Source: an uncultured bacterium
GTDB taxonomy: Bacteria; Planctomycetota; Phycisphaerae; Phycisphaerales; SM1A02
Reading direction: 5' to 3'
DNA length: 43,908 nucleotides
Assembly: GCA_903911205.1 (NCBI GenBank)
Contig: CAIWCL010000178.1
Location: forward strand, 1 to 43,908
The notes beneath the pieces are model-generated. The model did not search any database. It had not been told where the DNA came from and was given only the letters and a program-made list of their open reading frames with translations. The first letter of the stretch is position 1, and the number at the start of each line of letters is the position of its first letter. Below, in pieces: positions 1-8,840 of this stretch. A program made the position numbers and the translations under genes.

Positions 1-2
1 CG

Positions 3-22
3 TGGTTGGTTGGTTGGTTGCT
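3..22. repeat. GGTT tetranucleotide run
   Basis: About four and a half copies of a GGTT unit, followed by degenerate CGGTTGCGTGGTT sequence to about position 42. It lies downstream of the minus-strand protease gene, at the window edge, so its full extent is unknown. No gene is seen in positions 1-142. Confidence 0.6.
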
Positions 23-142
23 CGGTTGCGTGGTTACTCGGTCGAGAGGTCGCTGGGGAGCCTCATCCGACGATCTGCCGCGTTGATCTCTTCCCGAAAA
101 TCCGCAGCATCAACTCAAAAACTCACTATGTTCACCGCGCGC

Positions 143-1159
143 TCACGATCCGCGCACGCCTCCTGATGACCCATCCTGCAAGCTCGGCGGCGCACCTTCC
201 TTCGTGCGCGCGGGTGGCTTCTGGTAGTTGTGGCCTGAATTCGGATTGTTGCGGTCGTACGCAAACGCCTCGCGATTGCGGATGAAGTCCTTCACGTAGC
301 GCGCAGGAATCGCAAATCCAAGTGCTTCGCCGCCGAGAATTCCCATGTTGGTGATGCCGATGACCTCGCCCTTTGTATTGAAGAGCGGACCACCGGAATT
401 GCCGGGATTGATCGGCGTATCCGTTTGAATGTACGTGAGACCGTCGAAGTTTCGCTGCGTCGTCGATACGACGCCCTGCGTCAGCGTGCGCTCGAGGCCG
501 AGCGGATTGCCGATCGCGAAGACATTCTGGCCGATCTCGAGTTTCTCCGCGTCTTGCACCGGGGCGTACAGGAAGTCTTTGCCTTCAGGATGCTTTAACT
601 TCACCAACGCGAGATCAACTTGATTGTTGATCGCGACCAATTCAACGTTGTCGATGTCCGTGCGCTTGAGCGTTCCGTCGGGCTGCGCAAACCACACCGT
701 CGCGCGAAGATTGGTCTCGCCTTGCACGACGTGTGCGTTGGTGATGGCGTAACCGTCGCGCGAGAGGATCACACCCGAGCCAAGACCACCAGGAGTTGAA
801 ACCTTGATGACCGCTGGCCCGATGACCTTCGCTTGTTCACGCGGCGGCAGTTCCGCGAGGCCGACTGCGGTTGAGAAAAGCGAATCCTGCTTCAAGGCAA
901 CGCTCGATGCGCCGCCGGCAGAGGTCACGCTCGCGACGTCGTCCATGGCGAAACTCAGAACATCCGCTCCGACATCGATCCAAACCCGACGGTCGGTCTG
1001 CTTGAGGAGCTTTCCTTCGACCGACGCTCCCGACTTCAGTTTCACCGTCGTCGACGGCGTCGCGCCGTCATCGGCCGCGCAAACTGCCCGCGGCATCGCG
1101 AGACCGAGCGAGATTGAGGCGATCGAACAAAGGACGAGTGGGTGACGCGTCAGAATCAT
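143..1159 (-). CDS. HtrA/DegP-like trypsin-fold serine protease without PDZ domain
   Basis: A 338-residue exported serine endopeptidase. The start at 1159 gives a signal peptide (MILTRHPLVL, cleavage near AVCA at 25-28). Residues about 38-80 form a small beta-rich segment (VKLKSGASVEGKLL). The protease domain follows, with the full triad visible: His143 in ITNAHVV, Asp182 in NQVDLALVKL and Ser255 in NPGNSGGPL. The chain ends about 45 residues after the protease fold in a Pro/Gly/Ser-rich tail, so there is no PDZ domain, unlike DegP or DegS. A longer reading frame exists upstream but it would overlap the divergent gene and bury the signal peptide. Periplasmic protein quality control is the family role; the substrate is unknown. 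Confidence 0.9.
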   Translation of the reverse strand: MILTRHPLVLCSIASISLGLAMPRAVCAADDGATPSTTVKLKSGASVEGKLLKQTDRRVWIDVGADVLSFAMDDVASVTSAGGASSVALKQDSLFSTAVGLAELPPREQAKVIGPAVIKVSTPGGLGSGVILSRDGYAITNAHVVQGETNLRATVWFAQPDGTLKRTDIDNVELVAINNQVDLALVKLKHPEGKDFLYAPVQDAEKLEIGQNVFAIGNPLGLERTLTQGVVSTTQRNFDGLTYIQTDTPINPGNSGGPLFNTKGEVIGITNMGILGGEALGFAIPARYVKDFIRNREAFAYDRNNPNSGHNYQKPPARTKEGAPPSLQDGSSGGVRGS

Positions 1160-1171
1160 GGCGAGGTTCGT

Positions 1172-1177
1172 ACTATA
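1172..1177 (-). promoter_or_regulatory. candidate -10 box of the HtrA-like gene
   Basis: The minus strand reads TATAGT here (5 of 6 to TATAAT), ending 12 bases before the ATG at 1159. No good -35 is seen at 16-18 bases spacing. The divergent gap 1160-1280 holds no other obvious signal. Confidence 0.25.
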
Positions 1178-1280
1178 CCCACCCGAAACGCGACGACCGC
1201 TAATCCTCCGTGGACTGCGCACCCAATTCGCGTCTCCCCTCGCGCCGACACCTGGCACGCACTTCTGCCGCCGCAACGCC

Positions 1281-3668
1281 ATGCTGAATACACGCCGCCC
1301 CGCACACCGCGCCACCCCGCTCTCCTCCTTCCGCTTCGCCTCGATCATCTCGCTCGTCGCGACGACTGTGCTGAGTCTTTCGGCTCCCACCGAGGCCGCG
1401 CAGGAAGCCGATGACGCTGGCCACTTCGGGTTCGAAGGGCTTGAGGTCGTCAAAATCGACCCGAAGGCAGGCCCCATCGCCGCCGGCGACTTCGATGGTG
1501 ACGGCCGCGCCGATCTTGCGGCTGCGAACAACTTCAAGAGCCGGATCGAGCTTCACATCCAGAAGCCGGGCGCAACGCCTGACGATCCAATCGACGCGAC
1601 AACCTCGGTGAACGAGGTGCCTCCACACTGGCGATTCCGTCGCGTGGAGATTCCGGTCTCGCATCAAATCAACGCGATCGCGCCATTCGACTTCGATGGC
1701 GACGGCCTGCTCGACATCGTGTACGCGGGCCAACCAGGCACCGTCGTCTTCTTGCGCCAATCGAAGCCTGGCGTCTTTGAAGTGGAGCGCCGCATTCCGC
1801 TGAAAGGTCTGACGCAAAGTCGCGATGGCTTCGTCATTGCCGACCTCATCGGTGACGCGCGACCTGATCTCGCCGCAATCGTGTCCGGCCAACCCGTGGT
1901 GTGGCCGCTCGACGGCTCGAAACTCGGCGATCCGGTTGAACTCGGCTCGGGCGACCCCCTGGTCGCGCTTGTCGTCGGCGATTTCGACGGCGATAGCCAC
2001 AATGATCTCGTGGGTGTTACACCCGACAACGCAGCGCCCATCCGACTTTGGCTCGCAAGCAGCGAAACAGGTGCCGACGGCGCGGTGACGAAACGCCTTG
2101 GATCGCAACGTCGTTTCGAAATGCCACCGCTTCGCGAAGTGAGCGCGCTGCGACTTCCGGGCATGAAGAAGGATCTGCTCGCGCGAATCGAGCGGCAATC
2201 AAAGCGCCTCGTCGTCGAAGAACTCGTGGAAGACGCGTCCGGTGCGCGTGATGCGTCGCTGGAGGTTTTCTCCGCCGCGGGCGGCAAGAAGCGCTCGTAC
2301 GCCGTTGGTGATGTCGACGGCGATGGCCTTGCCGATATCATCGCGAGCGACCCAACGGCGAGCGCCGTGACCGTCTTCCGCCAACAAAAGGATCGCGGGC
2401 TTCAACCCGGCATTTCACAGCCGAGCTTTGCAGAAATCGATGCCGTCGCCGCGGGCAACGTCGATGGCAAGCCCGGCGACGAAGTCTTCGTTCTCTCGGA
2501 AAAAGAAGGCGTTGTCGGCAAGAGCGCTTGGACCAATGGCGCTCTTTCGTTCCCGACCGCCATGCCACTTTCTCCAGGCGTCACGCCCGCGGTGCTCTCG
2601 CTTGTGCAACTTGAGTCCGGACCACGCGCCGCCGTCATCACCAAAGACGGCCGCAACTACCAACTCGAACTTCTGCCCGTGAACGACGACACACAAGTCG
2701 CGGCAGAAGTCATCAAACTTGGCGCGCTTGTGAAAGGCCCTGATGCAATCCTCGCACTCGATGCCGATCAAGATGGGCGCACCGATCTCTTGCTTCTGAC
2801 GGCCGACAAGCCGATGTCCATGCTTCAAGCGGTTGAGAAAGACGGCAAAACCATGTTTGAACTGCGCGAGTCAAAGGACATGGCGCAGTTTGGTCTCGCG
2901 CAGGCAGCCAACGCTGGGAATTCCGTTGCGTTTGATGTCGACGGCGATGGCAAGAAGGAACTCGTCGTCGCCGATCGCAATTTCATTCGCGCGCTGCGCT
3001 ATGCGCCGGGCGCGAACCCTCCGGGTTGGCAAGTCGTTGCGCAGATGAACGCATCGCGCGCCGACGCGAAACTCGTTGCACTCACCGTGCGCGGCGACAC
3101 GCTCGTCGCTGCCGATCGTGAAAATGCGACGCTTGCGGTCTTCGCCAAGGATGCCGGCGGGAAGTGGACACAGTCTGACGAACACCCGGTGACAGGATTC
3201 AAGTTTGGCCCGGTGCGCGCGGGGAACTTCAGCGGTGGAACCTCGGAAGACGTGCTTCTCGTGGGTGACGACGGCTTCGCTGTTGCGCGTCTTGATGGCG
3301 GTCGCCTTGCGCTCGAAGAGGTGGCAAATTACCGCGCTGACCGCATCCAACAAGTCGATCACGAAGTGACTGCGGGCGACGTGAATGGCGACGGTTTCCT
3401 CGACGTGGTGACGCTCGACGCGGGCGAGCAGACGCTCGGGATTCTGAGTTTCAGCGCGTCGGGAAAGCTCGTTCCGATGACCCGATTCAAGGTCTTCGAA
3501 ACGCGACTCTTCCAAGCGGGTGAGCCTCGCGAGTTTGAGCCGAGTATGGCCCTGATCGATGACTTCACCGGCGATGGCGCGAAGGACGTTGTGCTCCTTT
3601 GCCACGATCGGATGCTGCTGTATCCGCAGTCGCCCAAGCCAACGAAGCCCACGCTGCCAACGAACTGA
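1281..3668 (+). CDS. Secreted VCBS/FG-GAP repeat beta-propeller protein
   Basis: A 795-residue exported protein of unknown specific role. The start at 1281 is chosen because it begins a clean signal peptide (MLNTRRPAHR, then a hydrophobic stretch SIISLVATTVLSLS, cleavage near EAAQ at residue 40). The body carries at least eight Ca-binding FG-GAP/VCBS loops of the form DxDGDGxxD: FDGDGRADLAAAN, FDGDGLLDIVYAG, FDGDSHNDLVGVT, VDGDGLADIIAS, ADQDGRTDLLLL, VDGDGKKELVVAD, VNGDGFLDVVTLD and FTGDGAKDVVLL. These predict one or two integrin-like propellers outside the cytoplasm. The gene is divergent from the protease. No enzymatic motif was recognised. Confidence 0.88.
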   Translation: MLNTRRPAHRATPLSSFRFASIISLVATTVLSLSAPTEAAQEADDAGHFGFEGLEVVKIDPKAGPIAAGDFDGDGRADLAAANNFKSRIELHIQKPGATPDDPIDATTSVNEVPPHWRFRRVEIPVSHQINAIAPFDFDGDGLLDIVYAGQPGTVVFLRQSKPGVFEVERRIPLKGLTQSRDGFVIADLIGDARPDLAAIVSGQPVVWPLDGSKLGDPVELGSGDPLVALVVGDFDGDSHNDLVGVTPDNAAPIRLWLASSETGADGAVTKRLGSQRRFEMPPLREVSALRLPGMKKDLLARIERQSKRLVVEELVEDASGARDASLEVFSAAGGKKRSYAVGDVDGDGLADIIASDPTASAVTVFRQQKDRGLQPGISQPSFAEIDAVAAGNVDGKPGDEVFVLSEKEGVVGKSAWTNGALSFPTAMPLSPGVTPAVLSLVQLESGPRAAVITKDGRNYQLELLPVNDDTQVAAEVIKLGALVKGPDAILALDADQDGRTDLLLLTADKPMSMLQAVEKDGKTMFELRESKDMAQFGLAQAANAGNSVAFDVDGDGKKELVVADRNFIRALRYAPGANPPGWQVVAQMNASRADAKLVALTVRGDTLVAADRENATLAVFAKDAGGKWTQSDEHPVTGFKFGPVRAGNFSGGTSEDVLLVGDDGFAVARLDGGRLALEEVANYRADRIQQVDHEVTAGDVNGDGFLDVVTLDAGEQTLGILSFSASGKLVPMTRFKVFETRLFQAGEPREFEPSMALIDDFTGDGAKDVVLLCHDRMLLYPQSPKPTKPTLPTN

Positions 3669-3721
3669 CGATCGGTCGAATGGACGAAGCGACGCGCGCT
3701 CATCGCTGCGCACACGATGCA

Positions 3722-3766
3722 CGATGCACACGAGTCGCACGAGTCGCACAATTCGCACGAGTCGCA
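3722..3766. repeat. 9-bp tandem repeat after the VCBS gene
   Basis: Five units of about CGAGTCGCA, four strong (3731-3766, the third diverged to CAATTCGCA) preceded by a degenerate copy CGATGCACA. It lies between the stop codon at 3668 and the terminator at 3823. Confidence 0.8.
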
Positions 3767-3822
3767 CAGCGTGGCACTCGATCTGGCCGCTTGTTGATTC
3801 GATCGGATGACGCAAAACGCAG

Positions 3823-3850
3823 AAGGCCCCGGAACACGCCGGGGCCTTTT
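3823..3850. terminator. Bidirectional intrinsic terminator
   Basis: A perfect 10-bp stem, AAGGCCCCGG and CCGGGGCCTT, with a 6-base loop AACACG and a TTTT end on the plus strand. It sits between the convergent ends of the VCBS gene and citrate synthase, so it may serve both. Confidence 0.85.
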
Positions 3851-3880
3851 GCATGAGGTGTTCTTGCAACCACCGCGCGT

Positions 3881-5095
3881 TTATCGCTGCGCGATCGGGG
3901 TGTAGGTCGCTGCGTGCGGGCCGTTGTACTTCGCCTGCGGACGGATGAGGCGGTTGTCCATCAACTGTTCGATGCAGTGTCCGCACCAACCCGACATGCG
4001 GCTCAACGCGAACATGCAGGTGAAGAGGTCGGTCTTGATTCCGAGGCAGTGATAGGTCGTCGCGGAGTAGAAGTCGACGTTCGGAAAGATTCCCTTGTCG
4101 GCCTTCGCCGCAAGCACGATGCCCTCGATCCGCTGGCTCATCTCGAACAGACGCAAGTTTCCGGTATCGGTTGCGATCTGCTTCGCAAAGGTCTTCAGAT
4201 ACGTCGCGCGCGGGTCGTACGCCTTGTAGACGCGGTGACCGAAGCCCATGATGAGCTCCTTGCGCTCAAGTTTGCCCTTCACGAAATCGTCGACCTTCTC
4301 GATCGAACCAATCTCATCAAGCATGATCATGACTTCTTCGTTCGCGCCACCGTGGAGCGGTCCCTTGAGGGTGCCGACCGCGGTTGTCATCGCGCTGTAC
4401 ATGTCGGAAAGGGTCGCGATCGTGACGCGCGCGGCGAAGGTCGAGGCATTCAAGCCGTGATCGGCGTGCAGAATGAGGCACACATCAAGGCCCTTCGACA
4501 TTGCCTCCGTCGGCTTCTCGCCATTCAGCATCCACAGGAAGTTCGTTGCAATGTCGAACGACTTGTTCGGACGGACGAACGCCTTACCCGCGCGATGGCG
4601 ATCAAAGTTTGCGATGAGCGTCGGCGTCTTTGCGACAAGCCGCAGCGACTGACGCTTCGCGCGGTCGATGCCCGCCGCGTTGGTCTCGCTTGATTCGGCA
4701 TCCTTGTCATGCAGCGCAAGCGCCGACACGAGCGTTCGAAGGGCGTGCATCGGCACGGCGTCCTTCGGGAACGACTTGATCATGTCGTAGATCGCGTCGG
4801 GAATCTCGTACTCCGCCTGCAGCGCGCTTTTGAGCGCGTCGAGTTCCGCGTGGGTCGGCAATTTGCGATTCCAAAGGAGATAGACCGTCTCCTCGTAGGT
4901 CGAGTTGCGCGCGAGAGTGTCGATGTCGATACCGACATACTCAAGGACGCCCTTCCCGCCATCGATGAACGACATCTGCGTGTCGGCGGCGACGGTATTG
5001 GCGAGACCCTTGTCGTAGAACGGAGCGGCTGGTGCGGCGGGCGTGGAACTCATGGTCGTGATCGTGACGGGCTGCTGGGTCGGAACGACGGTCAT
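3881..5095 (-). CDS. gltA: Citrate synthase
   Basis: A 404-residue TCA-cycle enzyme that condenses oxaloacetate and acetyl-CoA in the cytoplasm. Catalytic residues are visible: His248 in GPLHGGAN, His287 in GFGHRVYK and Asp341 in FPNVDFYS, plus the HADHGLNAST segment. Length fits the shorter bacterial citrate/2-methylcitrate synthase type, so methylcitrate synthase cannot be excluded from sequence alone. The ATG at 5095 is preceded by AGAGAG at seven bases, which favours it over an upstream TTG (5101) and the internal ATG at 5053. The N-terminal 25 residues are Pro/Ala/Thr rich and probably disordered. The gene stands alone, with a terminator downstream. Confidence 0.93.
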   Translation of the reverse strand: MTVVPTQQPVTITTMSSTPAAPAAPFYDKGLANTVAADTQMSFIDGGKGVLEYVGIDIDTLARNSTYEETVYLLWNRKLPTHAELDALKSALQAEYEIPDAIYDMIKSFPKDAVPMHALRTLVSALALHDKDAESSETNAAGIDRAKRQSLRLVAKTPTLIANFDRHRAGKAFVRPNKSFDIATNFLWMLNGEKPTEAMSKGLDVCLILHADHGLNASTFAARVTIATLSDMYSAMTTAVGTLKGPLHGGANEEVMIMLDEIGSIEKVDDFVKGKLERKELIMGFGHRVYKAYDPRATYLKTFAKQIATDTGNLRLFEMSQRIEGIVLAAKADKGIFPNVDFYSATTYHCLGIKTDLFTCMFALSRMSGWCGHCIEQLMDNRLIRPQAKYNGPHAATYTPIAQR

Positions 5096-5423
5096 CTTCA
5101 ATCTCTCTTTGCTGCTTGATCCTCAGCCGCAGTTCGGTCGGGAGAGGAAATGCTGCCCGGCTGCGAACGGAAACTGATACTTCAGACGGCGACCTGAAAC
5201 TGCTGCATGGCGGCCGCTCAGGACTCGTGTTGAGAGAGGAACTTCTTCACCGCCCTTCGCTTGCACGGGTCGGTCGGTTGCGAAGAATGTCGATGCTAGC
5301 GAATCGGCGTGGCAAGGGGAACAAGCGAGCGCGAGCCTTCCATGAATTCCAACGGTTCTCGGCGCCTCCCCGAGGTGTCGGCAAGGATCCTCACTGAGGA
5401 AGCCGCCCGTATCATCCCTCCCC
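5096..5423. other. Divergent intergenic region gltA / rhomboid
   Basis: A 328-bp gap between divergent genes that must hold both promoters. No convincing -35/-10 pair, repeat or RNA structure was found by eye. The frames here look non-coding. Confidence 0.5.
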
Positions 5424-6629
5424 ATGTTCCTGATCCCGACGGGTACCGATCGCGACGACGGAAGACGGCCCCTCCTCGTCCCGTTGCTTGTCGTCACTAC
5501 TGTCCTGTGCTTCGTCCTCACCGATAGCCGTCCGAGATCTCCCGAGGAGGTCGTTGAACGCGTCCGGATTTTGAGCCAGTACGCCATTTCCTACGAGTAC
5601 TTCAAGTGGTGGCAACCCATCACCTACCAGTTCCTCCATGGTGGCTGGTTCCACCTTCTTTCCAACATGTTCTTCCTCGCCGCCTTCGGCGTTGTCCTCG
5701 AAAGCCGGCTCGGTCGATTTGGATTTCTCGCGATCTACCTTGCCGGCGGCGCGGCGGCTGGCCTTGCACAGGCATGGATTGGACACTGGCTCGACCCCTC
5801 GCAGGGTTTCGCCCCCGCAATCGGCGCGAGTGGCGCGACAAGCGCGCTCCTCGGGGCGGTTTTCGCGCTGTACCCCCGCGCCAATGTCCGTGGTATCGCG
5901 ATACCTCAGTTTCTTCCCGCGCAAGTTTCGATCCAGTGGATGATGGCATTCGCAGTCGCCATCGATGTGGTGCGCACACTTGTTGATTGGTCGGGAGCGG
6001 GGAATTCGGGCATCGCGACACTCGCACACCTTGGCGGCATCGTCTTCGGACTCCTCATTGGCTTGGCGCTTCTCGGCTCGGGTTTGCTTCCGCGGGATGA
6101 CGCGGACATGCTCTTCCTCATCCGACAGTGGCGTCGTCGCCGAGAGATGCGACAAGCGATGGAATCTGCGGGACTCGGCGGGGCAAGCGGCGCCATCGCA
6201 GGTCGCGTTCGTTCCGGCACCGATTCGAAAGAGACCGAAGCACAGCAAGTGCTTCGCCGAACCATCGCTGCCGCACATCGCGAGCGCGACTACACGCTGG
6301 CTGCGCAACTCTACGTCAAGTTGTTGAAGGAACTCCCCACGGCGGCACTTCCATCGGAGATGCAACTCGACGTTGCGAATGAGCTCGCGCGAAGTGGCCA
6401 GCACGCATTGGCCGCGCAGGGATACCGGATTTTCATCGAACGATTCCGTACCCATCCCATGCTCGACGATGCTCGCTTGATGCTTGCGACGATTGAGTTG
6501 CGGCGCCTCGGCGACGCAAAATCCGCCGCGAAAACGCTGGAATCACTGGTCGGACGTCCACTCGATGCGGATCGTGCGGCGATCGCCGACGCGCTGCGCG
6601 CCGATTGCCGCGCAGGAGGCGCGGCGTGA
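5424..6629 (+). CDS. Rhomboid-family intramembrane serine protease with C-terminal helical-repeat region
   Basis: A 401-residue integral membrane protease. Catalytic features are visible: Ser136 in the GASGATSALLG motif, His202 in TLAHLGGIVFG, and the HGGWFHLLSNM segment at residues 72-82 (conserved His and Asn of the oxyanion site). Six or so membrane segments occupy residues about 17-225. Residues about 225-401 are soluble, helical and alanine rich, resembling tetratricopeptide-type repeats (AAAHRERDYTLAAQLYVKLL and ANELARSGQHALAAQGYRIF), a common fusion in planctomycetes. The 3' end overlaps trpF in a GTGA junction, so the two are translationally coupled although they share no obvious pathway. 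Confidence 0.92.
   Translation: MFLIPTGTDRDDGRRPLLVPLLVVTTVLCFVLTDSRPRSPEEVVERVRILSQYAISYEYFKWWQPITYQFLHGGWFHLLSNMFFLAAFGVVLESRLGRFGFLAIYLAGGAAAGLAQAWIGHWLDPSQGFAPAIGASGATSALLGAVFALYPRANVRGIAIPQFLPAQVSIQWMMAFAVAIDVVRTLVDWSGAGNSGIATLAHLGGIVFGLLIGLALLGSGLLPRDDADMLFLIRQWRRRREMRQAMESAGLGGASGAIAGRVRSGTDSKETEAQQVLRRTIAAAHRERDYTLAAQLYVKLLKELPTAALPSEMQLDVANELARSGQHALAAQGYRIFIERFRTHPMLDDARLMLATIELRRLGDAKSAAKTLESLVGRPLDADRAAIADALRADCRAGGAA
6614..6619 (+). promoter_or_regulatory. Shine-Dalgarno AGGAGG of trpF
   Basis: A full AGGAGG six bases before the GTG at 6626, inside the end of the rhomboid gene. It decides the trpF start. Confidence 0.8.
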
Positions 6630-7243
6630 ACCGCACGCTCGTGAAAATCTGCGGTGTGCGCGATCTGGAAACGGTCGAAGTCTGCGTTGATGCAGGGGCG
6701 CAGTTTGTGGGCGTCGTGGTGGTTCCGTCGAGCCCGCGCTTCGTGACCCCCTCAGAGGCTCGTACGCTCGCCCTCGAGATCGCCGATCTCGGAGCGATGC
6801 CCGTCGCGGTCGTGAGGCTTCCGATAGACGGCGAAGCAGCTGCGGCGCTCGAGGCCTTTCCGATTCTGCAGTTCCACGGCGATGAAACACCGGAGGCCCT
6901 CGCGCCGTACCGTGCATGGGAATGCTGGCGGGGACTCCACTTCGCTCCGACCGCCACGATGGAATGGCTTGCGAGCGGTCGTGTCACGCGATTGGTGGTC
7001 GATGGCCCAGTTGCCGGCAGCGGTGTTTCGTTTGATCACGCGGCATTTGGCGCGCTTCCAGTCGAAGCACGACGCCGATGCCTCCTCGCCGGAGGTCTCA
7101 ACGAAGAGAACGTCGGCGCTGCGATTCGCGTCGCAAAGCCGGCGGGTGTCGACGTCTCCAGCGGCGTTGAGCGAACGCGCGGCGTCAAGGACCATGACAA
7201 GATTCGGCGATTCATCGCCGCAGTGCATGAAGCCGATGCATGA
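6626..7243 (+). CDS. trpF: Phosphoribosylanthranilate isomerase
   Basis: A 205-residue TIM-barrel enzyme of tryptophan synthesis that isomerises N-(5-phosphoribosyl)anthranilate. Cys9 in VKICGV is the general base and Asp126 in LVVDGPVAGSG the general acid; LAGGLNEENV and GVDVSSGVE form the phosphate-binding end. I place the start at the GTG at 6626: it overlaps the rhomboid stop (GTGA) and AGGAGG at 6614-6619 is six bases upstream, while an earlier ATG at 6605 would add a basic MPRRRRG extension without a ribosome site. No other trp genes are nearby. The stop codon lies inside a 13-bp tandem repeat. Confidence 0.93.
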   Translation: MNRTLVKICGVRDLETVEVCVDAGAQFVGVVVVPSSPRFVTPSEARTLALEIADLGAMPVAVVRLPIDGEAAAALEAFPILQFHGDETPEALAPYRAWECWRGLHFAPTATMEWLASGRVTRLVVDGPVAGSGVSFDHAAFGALPVEARRRCLLAGGLNEENVGAAIRVAKPAGVDVSSGVERTRGVKDHDKIRRFIAAVHEADA

Positions 7244-7272
7244 ACCCGATGCATGAACCCGACGCGTGAAGC
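7221..7272. repeat. 13-bp tandem repeat across the trpF stop codon
   Basis: Four units: CAGTGCATGAAGC, CGATGCATGAACC (two perfect copies, 7234-7259) and CGACGCGTGAAGC. The trpF TGA at 7241-7243 is inside the second unit. Confidence 0.8.
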
Positions 7273-7292
7273 GGTGCGCGGAGAGGGTTGCG

Positions 7293-8531
7293 TTACACGC
7301 CGACCGAGACTTGCTTTCGCGTCGCACCGAGTTCACTGATCCACGCACGCATTTCCGCTCGACGTGTTGGCCATGAACGCGAGGTGCGTTCTTCGACAAA
7401 CGCTTGATAAAGCGACATGAGCGCGGCATCGAATGTTGCGAAGCTGTCGAGGCGCTCCTCGATCGCCGCACGAAGCGACTGCGGCTTGTCTTCTGGCTTC
7501 GGGAGTTTCAGGCCCGAGACTTCGAAACGATCGCCCTGGAGCGAGCACTCCCACACGCGACCGAAACTGGAAAGCGTGAGCCCGAGTTTGCGTGGCCACT
7601 TTCCAAGTTGCACCGCCCGCGCGGTTTCGGCGCGTCGAGTCGGCGCATCACCTCGCAAACTCGTACGACCGGAAAGCCCCCATGCACACTCGAGGTCAAG
7701 CGCTTTGTCAATCACAATCGCGATCTCGCCATCGGCTGTTGTCACAAGACCTTCGTTGACATCACATTGCCACCAAAGCCAGAAGAGGAACAGATTTCCG
7801 AGGAAGTCCTGCGGTTCATTCGCAGTCCAAGGAAGTTCGGGCCGATCAGCCGACGCACGAGAACCATCTTCGCGCGCGAGTTCGATTTCTGGCGGCGCGC
7901 TCGAGAGCGGCTCTGCGCGGAGGTCGTCGTAATCCGCGGTGCGACCCTTTGCGGCAAGGATGTCGAGGGCGACTGTACCCGCTGTACGCGGCGCGACCGC
8001 ATGCTCAAACGTGTCGACGACGAGGCGCCGAAGCGCTTGCACCTCGGTATCCGCCGAGACTGGAGCGTAAAGCGTCGACTTGGAGAAATCCCAGAAGACC
8101 GGCGTGTGCTTCGGACGTCGATAGCGACCTTCGGAGATTTCCTCCTCGATGCGCCGCATGGCATCGTCGCGCGCTTCTTTCTTCGCGCTGCGTGGGAGGT
8201 ACGCGCCGCCTCCATCTTTCGATGGTTGCAGACGCGCGTCTTCCGCCATCGCGACATACGCCTTCTTGATCTCCGGCGGGACGCGTACGGTGTCAACGCG
8301 ATAGCCAAGCAGCGCGCCACTGCCAAATCCGACGCGCTCGTAATCGAAGGAGCGATCGAACAGGTGACGTCCCGCGGTCCAACCGACATGGGTTTCGCCG
8401 GGCTTGATTGGCTCGAGTTCCCCGAGCGCATTCTCGCGAAGCGCGTCGTAAAACTTCGAGTCGAGCAGATTCGGGGCGTCGCCTGTGATGGCGAAGCGTC
8501 GATAAGAGATGGCACCAGCGCGGAATGGCAT
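7293..8531 (-). CDS. RdgC-like protein (putative recombination-associated DNA-binding protein)
   Basis: A 412-residue cytoplasmic protein. Its layout resembles RdgC: HVGWTAGRHLFD near residue 47, the segment RVPPEIKKAYVAMAEDA followed by a Lys/Glu-rich helix (KKEARDDAMRRIEEEI), then TPVFWDFSKSTLYAPVSADT and EVQALRRLVVDTF. These line up in order with the E. coli segments LPSPVIKQALEAKI, MMWIDTVNGLIMVDCASA and ALLRKSL. RdgC binds duplex DNA as a ring and modulates RecA. The chain is about 110 residues longer than the E. coli form. The call rests on motif order, not on an alignment score. The ATG at 8531 has no clear ribosome site. It ends tail to tail with trpF. Confidence 0.55.
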   Translation of the reverse strand: MPFRAGAISYRRFAITGDAPNLLDSKFYDALRENALGELEPIKPGETHVGWTAGRHLFDRSFDYERVGFGSGALLGYRVDTVRVPPEIKKAYVAMAEDARLQPSKDGGGAYLPRSAKKEARDDAMRRIEEEISEGRYRRPKHTPVFWDFSKSTLYAPVSADTEVQALRRLVVDTFEHAVAPRTAGTVALDILAAKGRTADYDDLRAEPLSSAPPEIELAREDGSRASADRPELPWTANEPQDFLGNLFLFWLWWQCDVNEGLVTTADGEIAIVIDKALDLECAWGLSGRTSLRGDAPTRRAETARAVQLGKWPRKLGLTLSSFGRVWECSLQGDRFEVSGLKLPKPEDKPQSLRAAIEERLDSFATFDAALMSLYQAFVEERTSRSWPTRRAEMRAWISELGATRKQVSVGV

Positions 8532-8656
8532 AACTTGTGAGTGTCGCGTACCGAGGGGAGGTCAAGCGATGTCGGACAGGATGTACACATCCGATCGGTG
8601 CCGAGCACCAACTCCCCCGACCGCTCCCTCGGACACCGGTGCGTGCGCGGCGCACC

Positions 8657-8741
8657 CGTGGCACAGACGTGGCAGACACGTGGCAGAAACGTGGCAGAAA
8701 CGTGGCAGAAACGTGGCAACGCGTCACGCCCGTGGCAACGC
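8657..8741. repeat. 11-bp tandem repeat array, CGTGGCAGAAA type
   Basis: Six contiguous units from 8657 to 8722 (CGTGGCACAGA, CGTGGCAGACA, three perfect CGTGGCAGAAA, CGTGGCAACGC) and one isolated CGTGGCAACGC at 8731-8741. It lies 5' of the RdgC-like gene. Confidence 0.9.
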
Positions 8742-8840
8742 TTCAAAACGGTCACAAACTTCGCCTTCGCCGCAGTTTCCGACGCGGTCCCGGCACCCCC
8801 GTCCGGGTTCCAACATCCACCTGGCGTCCACGGCACCTAT

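Noticed and set aside
1142-1537. Longer starts of the HtrA-like gene and of the VCBS gene
   Set aside because: Both would place internal hydrophobic signal peptides far from the N-terminus and overlap the divergent neighbour.
5123-5587. 154-codon minus-strand frame in the gltA/rhomboid gap
   Set aside because: It overlaps the rhomboid start on the other strand, has no ribosome site and no recognisable domain.
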